Shown piece after piece: positions 8,840-16,692 of a DNA stretch of 43,631 bases. The stretch lies in contig NZ_LMUW01000176.1 in NCBI RefSeq assembly GCF_009765735.1, positions 73,731-117,361 of the forward strand, in the 5' to 3' direction. Every line of letters starts with the position of its first letter. The first letter of the stretch is position 1. Origin of the DNA: Xenophilus sp. L33 (GTDB lineage Bacteria; Pseudomonadota; Gammaproteobacteria; Burkholderiales; Burkholderiaceae_C). The position numbers and the translations under genes are program-made. The notes beneath the pieces were generated by a model that was not told where the DNA came from, did no database searches, and worked only from the letters and a program-made list of their open reading frames with translations.

Positions 8840-9691
8840 ATGGACGCGGCCCTCGCGCTGCCCGCCCGCAGCCTGCTCTTCGTGCCGGGCCACCAGCCCG
8901 CGCGCTTCGACAAGGCCTGCCAGAGCGGCGCCGATGCGATCGTGATCGACCTGGAGGACGCCGTGCCTCCGGATCGCAAGGACGCGGCGCGGACCCAGGC
9001 CGGCGCCTGGCTGGCCGCGCGTCGCGGTGCGAATGCCGGCGCGTCGCCGATCGTCGGCCTGCGCATCAACGCCGCCGACACGCCCTGGCATGCCGGGGAC
9101 GTCGCGATGTGCATCGCCGCAGGCATCGAGGCGCTGATGCTGCCCAAGGCGGAGGACGCGAACGTGTTGGCGACGTTGGCGCAGGCGCTCTCCGAGACGC
9201 TTCTCTGGCCGCTGGTCGAGACCGCGCGTGGCATCGACCGCGTGGCCGCGATCGCCGGTGCGCCGCACGTTCAGCGCCTGATGTTCGGCTCGATCGACCT
9301 GCAGGCCGACCTCGACATCGAGTCCGACGAGGAGGGCCTCGGCCTCGAACTGCTGTTCCACCGGTCGCAGGTCGTGCTGGCTTCGCGGCTGGCGGGCCTG
9401 CAGCCGCCGGTCGACGGCGTCAGCACCGCGATCGACGACGCGGCGCGGCTCGAAGATCACGCCCGCCGCGCGCGGGCGCTCGGCTTCGGCGGCAAGCTGT
9501 GCATCCATCCGAAGCAGGTCGCGGCGGTCAACCGCGGCTTCTCGCCGACCGCCGAGCGCGTCGCCTGGGCGCGCAAGGTGCTGGCGGCCGATGCCGCCAG
9601 CGGCGGCGCTCCGGTGGCGGTGGACGGGAAGATGGTGGATCGGCCGGTGGTGTTGAAGGCGCAGGCGGTGGTGCGGGCGACGGGGCGCTGA
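8840..9691 (+). CDS. ccl: CitE-type lyase, probable (S)-citramalyl-CoA lyase
   Basis: A 283-residue HpcH/HpaI-CitE family TIM barrel. Motifs: FVPGHQPARFDKA near the N-terminus, DAIVIDLEDAVPP, MLPKAED, the Mg-binding Glu in PLVETARGID, FGSIDLQADLDI and LCIHPKQV. Family members cleave citryl-CoA, malyl-CoA or citramalyl-CoA. In the itaconate pathway this step splits citramalyl-CoA to acetyl-CoA and pyruvate. It is the last gene of the operon, 5 bases after the PrpD-like gene, and converges on the reductase gene 21 bases away. Substrate assignment is by context. Confidence 0.7.
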   Translation: MDAALALPARSLLFVPGHQPARFDKACQSGADAIVIDLEDAVPPDRKDAARTQAGAWLAARRGANAGASPIVGLRINAADTPWHAGDVAMCIAAGIEALMLPKAEDANVLATLAQALSETLLWPLVETARGIDRVAAIAGAPHVQRLMFGSIDLQADLDIESDEEGLGLELLFHRSQVVLASRLAGLQPPVDGVSTAIDDAARLEDHARRARALGFGGKLCIHPKQVAAVNRGFSPTAERVAWARKVLAADAASGGAPVAVDGKMVDRPVVLKAQAVVRATGR

Positions 9692-9712
9692 GGAGCGTTG
9701 CGCCGGGGGTGC

Positions 9713-10657
9713 CTAGAGGTCCAGCACCAGCCGAGGCGACTGGCTCCCCGAGCAGCAGATCATCATCACCTTGTTCGACTTGCGCTCCGCATCGCTCAGC
9801 ACGAAGTCGTGGTGATCCGGAACGCCGGCGAGCACGCCGGTCTGGCATTCGCCGCAGATGCCGGCTTCGCAGGAGGAGGTGGTCGCCACGCCTTCGTCCT
9901 GCAGCACCTCCAGGATCGTGCGGCCGGGCGTGATCGCGATCACGCGGTGGCTGCGGGCCAGTTCGACCTCGAAGCCGCCTTGCGCCTGCACCTCGGTCGG
10001 CGGCTGGAAGTATTCGATGTGCACCCGCTCGGACGGCACGCCGGCCTGCTCGGCGGCGGCGACGAAGGCGGCCATCATCGGCTTGGGGCCGCAGCAGTAG
10101 AAGTGCGCCTCGGGCGCGGCGGCGATCAGCGCGGCCATGTCGACGAAGCCCTGCTGCTCGTCGTCGAAGCGCAGCGCGACGCGCTCGCCATAGGGCGCGA
10201 GCGTGCCGAGGAAGGCGCTGGTGGCGCGGCTGCGCGTGAGGTAGTGCAGCTTCCAGGAGCGCTCCAGCGCCTGCAGCCGGTTCGCCATCGACAGCATCGG
10301 CGTGATGCCGATGCCGCCGCCGATGAGCACGCTGTGCGATGCGTCCTCCGTGACCGGGAACAGGTTGCGCGGCTCGGAGATGGTCAGCAGGTCGCCGAGC
10401 GCGAGCTTCTCGTGCACGTAGCGCGAGCCGCCGCGGCCGTCGGCTTCGTGGGCGACCGCGATCACGTAGCGATGCGTCTCGGCCTGCGAGTTGAGCAGCG
10501 AATAGCTGCGCACCAGGCCGTTGGGCAGGTGCAGGTCGATGTGGGCGCCGGCGGCGAAGGCCGGCAGCTCGCCCTCGACCGCGGTCAGTTCCAGCAGCCG
10601 GATGTCGGCCGTCTCGTTGCGGATCGTGCTGATGCGAACCTGGAGCGTCTTGTTCAC
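9713..10657 (-). CDS. Rieske oxygenase reductase, phthalate-dioxygenase-reductase type (FMN/NAD/2Fe-2S)
   Basis: A 314-residue class IA reductase. Domain order: flavin-binding barrel with RSYSLLNSQ (residues 50-58), NAD domain with GGGIGITPML (113-122) and FYCCGPKPMM (186-195), then a C-terminal plant-type [2Fe-2S] domain with Cys263, Cys268, Cys271 and Cys301 (C-x4-C-x2-C ... C). It passes electrons from NAD(P)H directly to Rieske oxygenases such as phthalate 4,5-dioxygenase or vanillate demethylase. It is the only full reductase in a window with four Rieske oxygenases, so it probably serves more than one. It follows the CoA ligase by 21 bases and should share its promoter. Confidence 0.92.
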   Translation of the reverse strand: MNKTLQVRISTIRNETADIRLLELTAVEGELPAFAAGAHIDLHLPNGLVRSYSLLNSQAETHRYVIAVAHEADGRGGSRYVHEKLALGDLLTISEPRNLFPVTEDASHSVLIGGGIGITPMLSMANRLQALERSWKLHYLTRSRATSAFLGTLAPYGERVALRFDDEQQGFVDMAALIAAAPEAHFYCCGPKPMMAAFVAAAEQAGVPSERVHIEYFQPPTEVQAQGGFEVELARSHRVIAITPGRTILEVLQDEGVATTSSCEAGICGECQTGVLAGVPDHHDFVLSDAERKSNKVMMICCSGSQSPRLVLDL

Positions 10658-10678
10658 CGGAGTCTCTTCCTCTGCGTG

Positions 10679-12259
10679 TCAGCGCGCGGCCTGCTTGGCC
10701 GGCTGGTCGTAGCGCGCACGCAGGTCGCGCTTCAGGATCTTGCCGCTCGGGTTGCGCGGCAGGTCGTCCGCGAAGATCACGCGCTTGGGGATCTTGAAGC
10801 CGGCCAGCGATCCGCGGCAGTGCGCGATGAGCTCCGCCTCGTCCAGCGCATGGCCCACCTTGACGACGATCACCGCGGTGACCGCCTCGATCCAGACCGG
10901 ATCGCTCAGGCCCACCACCGCCGCTTCCGATACCGCCGGATGGCGGTAGATGGTTTCCTCGACCTCGCGGCTGGCCACGTTCTCGCCGCCGGTCTTGATC
11001 ATGTCCTTCTTGCGGTCGACCACGGTCAGGTAGCCTTCCTCGTCCATCACACCGAGGTCGCCGCTGTGGAACCAGCCGCCGGCGAAGGCCTCCGCCGTGC
11101 GCGCCTCGTCGCGGTAGTAGCCGCTGAGCAGTTGCGGCGAACGATGCACGATCTCGCCGATGCGGCCGGCGGGCAAGGGGTTGCAGTCGTCGTCGACGAT
11201 GCGGGTCTCGACGTTGACCAGCGGCTTGCCGGCGGAGCCGGCCTTGCGGATCTGGTCGGCGGGCGGCAGGGTAGTGGCCGCCGGCGCCATCTCGGTCTGG
11301 CCGTAGAGGTTCCAGAAGCGCACCGCGGGCAGGAGCTCCTGCAGATCGAGCAGCACCGGCACCGGCATGATCGATGCGCCGTAGTAGCCCTTCGCCAGGC
11401 TGCCCAGCGAGGGCGGATCGAACAGCGGCGAACGCATCAGCGAGATCCAGACCGTCGGCGGTGCGAACAGCGAGGTGACGCCGTGCTGCGCGATCTTCGG
11501 CAGGATCGATTCCGGCTTCGCCGAGGCGGTGACGATGTGGGTCGCGCCGACGTACATCGCGGGCCCGAAGAAGTTGTCGAGCTGCGCGCAATGAAAGAGC
11601 GGCATCTGGTGCAGCCAGACATCGTCGGCCGTGTATTCGCAGGCGATGACGACGCTGACGTATTCAGCGATCACCGCCTCGTGCGTGAGCATCGCGCCCT
11701 TGGGCAGCGATTCGGTGCCGCTGGTGTAGATGATCTGCGCCAGCGAGCGGCCGTCGATGTCGGACGCCGCGTGCGCTTTTTGCGCGGGCCGCTTCAGCAG
11801 GTCGTCGAAGTCGAGCATGCCGTCTTCGGGCGGCGTCGCGACTTCGCCGGGCAGCCAGATGAACTGCTCGATGGCGGTGTCCAGCGCGGCGCTGGCGCGC
11901 GCCAGCGGCGCGAGCTCGGTGTCGGTGCACAGGATGCGTGCTTGCGAATGCCGCAGGATGTACGCCATCTCGTCCGGCTTCAGCATGAAGTTCACCGGCA
12001 CCAGCACCGCACCGGCGCGCGCGAGGGCGAAGCGCATCGCCAGGAACGAGTGCGAATTGCGCGAAAGGATGGCGACCTTGTCGCCCACGCCGACCCCGAT
12101 GTCGCGCAGCGACTGGCACAGCCGGTCGCAGACCGCGTCGAACTCGCGGTAGCTCCACCGGGTGTCGCCGCAGACGATCGCCAGCTTGTCCGGCAGGCGC
12201 GATGCGGTGCGTCGCAACAGGTCGGCGAGGGTGTGGCGACGCACGTCGGATGAACTCAT
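10679..12259 (-). CDS. AMP-forming acyl-CoA ligase (synthetase)
   Basis: A 526-residue ANL-superfamily ligase. The phosphate-binding loop YTSGTESLPKGAM spans about 178-190, YGQTEMAP is the A5-like motif, GWFHSGDLGVMDEEGYLTVVDRKKDMIKTGGENV is the hinge region, and NPSGKILK carries the catalytic lysine (about Lys507). It would activate a carboxylic acid, probably aromatic or a side-chain/ring-fission acid from this island, to its CoA thioester. It begins the transcription unit ligase-reductase, and a copy of the shared promoter motif lies 59 bases upstream of its ATG. The exact acid cannot be named. Confidence 0.88.
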   Translation of the reverse strand: MSSSDVRRHTLADLLRRTASRLPDKLAIVCGDTRWSYREFDAVCDRLCQSLRDIGVGVGDKVAILSRNSHSFLAMRFALARAGAVLVPVNFMLKPDEMAYILRHSQARILCTDTELAPLARASAALDTAIEQFIWLPGEVATPPEDGMLDFDDLLKRPAQKAHAASDIDGRSLAQIIYTSGTESLPKGAMLTHEAVIAEYVSVVIACEYTADDVWLHQMPLFHCAQLDNFFGPAMYVGATHIVTASAKPESILPKIAQHGVTSLFAPPTVWISLMRSPLFDPPSLGSLAKGYYGASIMPVPVLLDLQELLPAVRFWNLYGQTEMAPAATTLPPADQIRKAGSAGKPLVNVETRIVDDDCNPLPAGRIGEIVHRSPQLLSGYYRDEARTAEAFAGGWFHSGDLGVMDEEGYLTVVDRKKDMIKTGGENVASREVEETIYRHPAVSEAAVVGLSDPVWIEAVTAVIVVKVGHALDEAELIAHCRGSLAGFKIPKRVIFADDLPRNPSGKILKRDLRARYDQPAKQAAR

Positions 12260-12317
12260 GGATCTTGTCTCCTGGGGCGCGTCCTGCGGCGTGGCGGACG
12301 GCTGCCGGCTTCGATGT

Positions 12318-12346
12318 TAAATATTCCGGCTGGAAAGTATTGCACA
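12318..12346 (-). promoter_or_regulatory. Shared island motif, copy E (ligase promoter)
   Basis: Read on the minus strand, 12337-12318 is CTTTCCAGCCGGAATATTTA, matching the motif found at five other starts in the central island. The TATTTA end resembles a -10 box and points at the ligase ATG. The adjoining bases up to 12346 form a 15-base word identical to copy F near 29.67 kb. Confidence 0.6.
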
Positions 12347-12446
12347 GTCGTGACCGATGTGCAATCACTGCTTCCCCGCTCCACGAAAGCGGTTCGCGTC
12401 TGGGAAAGTCGGCGCTCGTGCCATCGGGCACGGCAGGAGTATCACC

Positions 12447-13250
12447 ATGCATCCAGGTTCCCAGGAAACGCGTCTGGCCGCTGCGGAAGCCTTCGCCCGA
12501 AGCCTTCGCACCGCGGAGAAGTCCGCCGGCGAAGCGCTGCGGCCGCGGCTCGCGCAGGACATCGTCTACAGCATCAACGGCGCCGAAACCCAGGGCGTCG
12601 ACAAGGTCGTCGACCGGCTCACGCGGGTCTTCCCCTTCACGCCCGTCATGGCGCGCGGCGTGTGGGGCTACGCCGCGCCGAACGAGGGTGGCGCGCGCAT
12701 CGAGGCGAGCTTTGACGCGCTCGGCGCCGCGCCGCGCAACTATTCGCTCGACTTCCGCTTCGACGACCAGGATCGGCTGATGCGGGTCGACGAGAAATTC
12801 GAATTCGGCGGCAAGCCCACCGCGCAGAAGCGCATTCCCGCGCCGATCCGCTCGGCCATCGACCGGGCGCTCGCCAACAACACGCCGATGGTGCTCGCCT
12901 ATGTCGACGACGCCGGCGCGCCGAGCGTGTCGCTGCGCGGCAGCATCCAGGTCTGGGGCGACAACGAACTCTGTGCCTGGCTGCGGGATGCCAAGAGCGG
13001 GCTGGTGCGCGCGGTGGAGGCGGGCAGGCCGCTGTCGCTGCTCTACCGCGACAGCGCGACCCGCACCACGCTGGTCATCAAGGGCCGCGGCCGGATCGCC
13101 GCCGATGCCGAGACCCGCGAGCGGATCTACCTCCTGACGCCCGAGGTCGAGCAGACGCACGACGTGGACCGTCGCGGCGCGGCACTCGTGATCGCGATCG
13201 ATCGCATCGCCGGCACCCATCCGAGTGGCCCGGTGCTGGTCGAGCCTTGA
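12447..13250 (+). CDS. NTF2/SnoaL-like domain fused to pyridoxamine-5'-phosphate-oxidase-like split barrel
   Basis: A 267-residue two-domain protein. Residues about 8-125 look like an NTF2/SnoaL-type small fold (QDIVYSINGAETQGVDKVVDRLTRVFPF, later LDFRFDDQDRLMRVDEKFEF). Residues about 133-267 look like an FMN-binding split barrel of the PNPOx type (NNTPMVLAYVDDAGAPSVSLRGSIQVW, ending with a conserved basic segment). Neither domain shows a substrate. The ATG at 12447 follows a good ribosome site (GGCAGGAG); an upstream in-frame extension crosses the promoter and is unlikely. It heads a three-gene unit with a kinase-like gene and a crotonase, divergent from the ligase. The function is not recognised; a redox or chaperone role on an acyl-CoA intermediate is possible. 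Confidence 0.7.
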   Translation: MHPGSQETRLAAAEAFARSLRTAEKSAGEALRPRLAQDIVYSINGAETQGVDKVVDRLTRVFPFTPVMARGVWGYAAPNEGGARIEASFDALGAAPRNYSLDFRFDDQDRLMRVDEKFEFGGKPTAQKRIPAPIRSAIDRALANNTPMVLAYVDDAGAPSVSLRGSIQVWGDNELCAWLRDAKSGLVRAVEAGRPLSLLYRDSATRTTLVIKGRGRIAADAETRERIYLLTPEVEQTHDVDRRGAALVIAIDRIAGTHPSGPVLVEP

Positions 13251-13252
13251 GC

Positions 13253-14281
13253 ATGTCGCCTGCGGACACGCAACGCCTGGCCGGGTTCATCGGCAGCCGC
13301 CTGCAGTGGCAGGGCGACTGGAAGGTCGAGCCGGTTGGCGGCCAGGGCCAGTCCAACCCGACCTACTTCGTGAGCGCGGGCGAGCGCCGCCTGGTGCTGC
13401 GCAAGCGCCCGCCGGGCCTCTTGCAGCCTTCCGCCCATGCGGTCGATCGCGAATTCCGCATCATGTCCGCGCTGCACGGCAAGGGGCTGCCGGTGCCACG
13501 GCCGCTCGCCTATTGCGAGCGCAGCGACGTGGTCGGCACCGACTTCTACCTGATGGAGCGGGTCGACGGCCGTATCTTCACGGATCCGGCCCTGCCGGGA
13601 ATGACGCCGGCCGATCGCCGCGCGATCTACGCCGAGATGGCGCGCAACCTGGCCGTGCTGCATTCGCTGGACTGGCGGCAACTCGGCCTCGCCGACTACG
13701 GCCGCGAGGGCAACTACCACGGCCGCCAACTCAAGCGCTGGGGCCGACAGTGGGAAGAGTTGCGCGCCGAGACCTCGAACCCGGCGCTCGACGAACTGCT
13801 GGCCTGGCTGCCCGGCCAGCTGCCGGCGAGCGAAGCCACGCGCATCTCGCACGGCGACTTCAAGCTCAACAACCTGGTCTTCCATCCGACGCGGCCGGAG
13901 GTGGTCGCGGTGCTCGACTGGGAGCTGTCCACGCTGGGCGATCCGCTGGCCGACCTGGCCTTCACCTGCGCCGCGTGGCGCATGGGCCGCGACGAGATCG
14001 GCGGCATCGGCTGGCTGCCGCTGGCCGAACTGGGCATTCCGTCGGAGGCCGAATTCGTCGCGCACTACGCCCGCTGCGGCGGCGACGTGGCGGGCCTGCG
14101 GCCCTTCCACGCGGCCTTCGCCTTCATGCGGATGGCCGTCATCTACGAAGGCATCGCTTCGCGGGCGCGGCGCGGCAATGCGATCGCCGCGAACGCCGCC
14201 GAGATCGGCGCGCTCGGCACCGTGTTGGCCGAACGCGGGCTGCGCGCGAGGCAAGCACCCATCACCGAAGGAACACCATGA
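13253..14281 (+). CDS. APH-type phosphotransferase (ACAD10/11-, LvaA-like kinase)
   Basis: A 342-residue aminoglycoside-phosphotransferase-fold protein. It keeps the ATP lysine in LVLRKRP (Lys51), the catalytic loop HGDFKLNN (Asp202, Asn207) and the metal-binding DWELSTLGDPLADLA (Asp222). Homologues beside acyl-CoA genes (LvaA of levulinate catabolism, the kinase domain of ACAD10/11) phosphorylate 4-hydroxyacyl-CoAs so that the hydroxyl can be moved or lost. Here it sits between a PNPOx fusion and a PaaG-like crotonase, which fits a role on a hydroxylated CoA ester rather than antibiotic resistance. I take ATG 13253; a TTG at 13247 is also in frame. The stop overlaps the next start (ATGA). 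Confidence 0.8.
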   Translation: MSPADTQRLAGFIGSRLQWQGDWKVEPVGGQGQSNPTYFVSAGERRLVLRKRPPGLLQPSAHAVDREFRIMSALHGKGLPVPRPLAYCERSDVVGTDFYLMERVDGRIFTDPALPGMTPADRRAIYAEMARNLAVLHSLDWRQLGLADYGREGNYHGRQLKRWGRQWEELRAETSNPALDELLAWLPGQLPASEATRISHGDFKLNNLVFHPTRPEVVAVLDWELSTLGDPLADLAFTCAAWRMGRDEIGGIGWLPLAELGIPSEAEFVAHYARCGGDVAGLRPFHAAFAFMRMAVIYEGIASRARRGNAIAANAAEIGALGTVLAERGLRARQAPITEGTP

Positions 14282-15078
14282 GCGAATCGATCCTGACGCG
14301 CCGCGAAGGCCACGTCGCGCTGCTGACCCTGAACGACCCGTCGACTCTCAACAGCCTGAGCCTCGAAGCGATCCGGTCGCTGCTCGCCCAACTGCAGGCG
14401 CTGAAGTCGGACGCGCAGGTCCGTGCGCTGGTGATCACCGGCGCGGGCCGCGGCTTCTGCACCGGCTGGCAACTGGGCGACGGCGAGGTGCCGGGCATCG
14501 CGGGCGAGTCGCTCGGCATGCGCCAGTCGCACCTGATGGAGAGCTACTTCAATCCGGTGATCCAGGCGCTGCACGAATCGCCGGTGCCGGTGGTCGCGGC
14601 GGTGAACGGCGTCTGCGCCGGCGCCGGCGTGAGCATCGCGCTGGCGGCCGACGTGGTGCTCGCCTCCGACCAGGCCAGCTTCGTGCTGACCTTCGCGCCG
14701 AAGCTCGGGTTGGTGCCGGACCTCGGCGCCAGCTGGAAGCTGCCCCGGCTCATCGGCTGGGCCCGCGCCCAGGCGGTCACGATGCTGGGCGAGAAGGTGA
14801 GTGCCGAAACGGCGGAGCGCTGGGGAATGATCTGGCGCAGCCTGCCCGCCGCGGCGCTGATGCCCGAGGCGATGGCGCTGGCGAACCGGCTCGCGGCCAA
14901 TCCGCCGGGCATCTGCCGCGAGGTGCGCGAGGTCTTCTCGGCGGCGCAGCTGCAGTCGCTCGAAGCGCAGATGGACCTGGAGCGGCAACGCCAGCGCGGG
15001 CTGCTCGACGCGCCGTCCTTCAGCGAAGGCGTCAAGGCCTTCCAGGAGAAGCGGCCGGCGGACTTCTACCGCAGCTGA
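14278..15078 (+). CDS. Enoyl-CoA hydratase/isomerase, PaaG-like
   Basis: A 266-residue crotonase-fold protein. The oxyanion-hole segments are ITGAGRGFCTG (about 53-63) and NGVCAGAGVSIALAADV. The first catalytic Glu of true hydratases is replaced by Ser119, while Asp148 in LGLVPDLGASW is kept. This is the PaaG pattern (double-bond or epoxide isomerase on CoA esters) rather than a standard hydratase. It probably isomerises a ring-derived or unsaturated CoA ester. It is the last gene of the unit starting at 12447 and is followed by the promoter region of the Rieske operon. Confidence 0.8.
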   Translation: MSESILTRREGHVALLTLNDPSTLNSLSLEAIRSLLAQLQALKSDAQVRALVITGAGRGFCTGWQLGDGEVPGIAGESLGMRQSHLMESYFNPVIQALHESPVPVVAAVNGVCAGAGVSIALAADVVLASDQASFVLTFAPKLGLVPDLGASWKLPRLIGWARAQAVTMLGEKVSAETAERWGMIWRSLPAAALMPEAMALANRLAANPPGICREVREVFSAAQLQSLEAQMDLERQRQRGLLDAPSFSEGVKAFQEKRPADFYRS

Positions 15079-15111
15079 AGACGCGCGGAATCCATTCGAT
15101 GCACCGGCATT

Positions 15112-15121
15112 GGTACATACC
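15112..15121 (+). promoter_or_regulatory. GGTACATACC box upstream of motif copy A
   Basis: A GGTA-CA-TACC imperfect palindrome whose centre is about 50 bases before the end of the -10-like hexamer of copy A. The closely matching AGTACATACC lies at nearly the same spacing before copy B (30061-30070), and both continue CCG. It is a candidate activator site. Confidence 0.4.
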
Positions 15122-15141
15122 CGGGATTGCCCTGTCGGTAG

Positions 15142-15167
15142 CTAAGTTTACCATCTGGTCTATCTTA
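15142..15167 (+). promoter_or_regulatory. Shared island motif, copy A (Rieske/ABC operon promoter)
   Basis: CTAAGTTTACCATCTGG followed by TCTATCTTA, located 65 bases before the Rieske oxygenase start. The core ACCA-TC-TGGT is an inverted repeat, and TATCTT at 15161-15166 resembles a -10 box. The same 17-base head (YTAAGYTTACCATYTGG) occurs at copies C and D. Confidence 0.65.
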
Positions 15168-15231
15168 TGAACCACCTTCCGGCGGTCCGTCGGATCGACG
15201 AGCGCGCAGCCCTTGCCTAGGAGACTTCACG

Positions 15232-16575
15232 ATGCTTTCCAAAGAGAACAACGAACTCATCTGCCGCGTCGGACGCGGCACGCCGATGGGCAATCTCATG
15301 CGCCAGTACTGGATCCCGGCGCTGCCCGCGCGGGAGTTCCCGGAAGCCGGTTCGCCGCCGCTGCGCATGCGCCTGCTCGGCGAGAACCTGGTGATGTTCC
15401 GCGACACGCTCGGCCGGGTCGGCGCGCTCGAGGAATACTGCCCGCACCGCGGCGCCAGCCTCTATTTCGCGCGCAATGAAGAAGGCGGCCTGCGCTGCGC
15501 CTACCACGGCTGGAAGTTCGACGTGAACGGCAACTGCATGGACACGCCCTCGGAGCAGCCCGACAAACGCGAGAAGCTCTGCGCGCGGGTCAAGGCGAAG
15601 GCCTATCCCTGTCGCGAAATCAACAAGATGGTGTGGATCTACATGGGTCCGCGCGAGACGCCGCCGCCGTTCCCGGAGTTCGAGATCAACCTGCTGCCCG
15701 ACGCGCAGGTCGGCGAGCCGCAGATCATGATGGAGCAGGCCAACTGGCTGCAGAACATCGAGGGCGACCTCGACTCGGCCCACCTCGACTGGCTGCACAG
15801 CCGCCTCGGGGAAGACAGCCCCAAGCCCGAGGTCGGCCTGCCCGGCTTCTGGAACCCGACCGGCCTGCCGCCGATCCTGGACACGGTCACGACCGACTAC
15901 GGCGCCTACTACTCGGCCAAGCGCCTGATGCCCGACGGCATGGAGTGGCACCGGGTGAACCAGTTCATCTTCCCGCTGCACACCATGATCACGCTCGGCA
16001 ACGGCGCGGTAGCGCTGCGCTCCTTCGTGCCGGTGGACGACTTCCACACCATGCTCATCACGCATCCGGGCCATCCCTGCCGGCCGCTCACCAAGGAAGA
16101 GGAATACTTTTCCGGCATGGGCTTCGAGGAGGTCGGCGGCTATGTCGAGCGCACCAGCGATCCGCGCACCTACTACCTCACCAAGGTCAACAAGGACAAC
16201 GACTACGGCCGCAGCATGAGCATGCAGAAGAGCCAGATGTTCCTCGGCGTGCCCTTCGTCGGCAACCTGCAGGACCGGGCGATGACCGAGCTCATGACCA
16301 ACGAGGACGAGGAGCCGATGTACGACCGCACCCGCGAGCACCTCGGCACCTCCGACGCGATGGTGGTCACGGTGCGCCGCCAGCTCATCAACGCGGCGAG
16401 CAAGCTGCGCGACGAGAACACGCCGCCGCCCAACGTCGACAACCCGAAGCTCGACCGGGTGCGCTGCGGCACCTTCAAGTTCAAGCCGGGCACCGACTGG
16501 AAGGCCGAGGCGAAGCCGCGGCTGGTGGTGCGCGAGAACGAGCCGGCCGCCGGCGACCTGAACCTCATCCTGTAG
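15232..16575 (+). CDS. Class IA Rieske oxygenase alpha subunit, phthalate-4,5-dioxygenase/LigXa-like (paralogue 1)
   Basis: A 447-residue oxygenase. The Rieske [2Fe-2S] ligands are Cys70, His72, Cys89 and His92 (CPHRGAS ... CAYHGW). The mononuclear iron site is the E-x3-D-x2-H-x4-H block with Glu177, Asp181, His184 and His189. It resembles phthalate 4,5-dioxygenase and O-demethylases such as LigXa, which hydroxylate or demethylate aromatic carboxylates using electrons from a separate reductase. It is closely similar over its whole length to the second oxygenase at 26.9-28.2 kb (same length, same motif positions). It leads the operon with the Liv-type importer, tying uptake to the first oxidation. 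The substrate is unknown. Confidence 0.9.
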   Translation: MLSKENNELICRVGRGTPMGNLMRQYWIPALPAREFPEAGSPPLRMRLLGENLVMFRDTLGRVGALEEYCPHRGASLYFARNEEGGLRCAYHGWKFDVNGNCMDTPSEQPDKREKLCARVKAKAYPCREINKMVWIYMGPRETPPPFPEFEINLLPDAQVGEPQIMMEQANWLQNIEGDLDSAHLDWLHSRLGEDSPKPEVGLPGFWNPTGLPPILDTVTTDYGAYYSAKRLMPDGMEWHRVNQFIFPLHTMITLGNGAVALRSFVPVDDFHTMLITHPGHPCRPLTKEEEYFSGMGFEEVGGYVERTSDPRTYYLTKVNKDNDYGRSMSMQKSQMFLGVPFVGNLQDRAMTELMTNEDEEPMYDRTREHLGTSDAMVVTVRRQLINAASKLRDENTPPPNVDNPKLDRVRCGTFKFKPGTDWKAEAKPRLVVRENEPAAGDLNLIL

Positions 16576-16625
16576 CCGGACCTTCCGGAAGATTCCCCGT
16601 GCGCCTTCGCGCCCCTTCGGGCGCG
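16576..16625 (+). terminator. Two GC hairpins after the Rieske gene (possible attenuator)
   Basis: CCGGA-CCT-TCCGG (16576-16588) begins just after the TAG. A second hairpin with a CGCGCCC/GGGCGCG stem and CTTC loop lies at 16608-16625. No T-run follows, so this is not a classic intrinsic terminator; it may protect the oxygenase mRNA end or partly attenuate transcription into the importer genes. Confidence 0.35.
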
Positions 16626-16655
16626 GCGGGACGCCTTTGCCCAACGACAGACGAC

Positions 16656-16675
16656 GACGGCCGCTCGCGGCCGTC
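16656..16675 (+). promoter_or_regulatory. Perfect 8-bp hairpin just upstream of the binding-protein ribosome site
   Basis: GACGGCCG-CTCG-CGGCCGTC is a perfect stem-loop ending 17 bases before the ATG at 16693, right before AAGGAG. A stable 5' hairpin could guard the transcript of the binding protein, which must be made in excess over the permease. Confidence 0.4.
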
Positions 16676-16692
16676 CACAACAAGGAGACGAC

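Noticed and set aside
9692..9712. Possible terminator in the 21-base convergent gap between the CitE-type lyase and the reductase
   Set aside because: Only a short GGCGC/GCGCC pairing across the stop codon and no T-run; too weak to call.
9698..12253. 851-codon open frame on the plus strand opposite the reductase and ligase
   Set aside because: Composition is Arg/Ala/Val/His-rich and repetitive, with no domain; the minus strand encodes two complete, recognisable enzymes.
13253..14281. Aminoglycoside resistance gene
   Set aside because: The APH fold is present, but the operon context (CoA ligase, crotonase) and the ACAD10/11-like motifs fit a metabolic kinase better.
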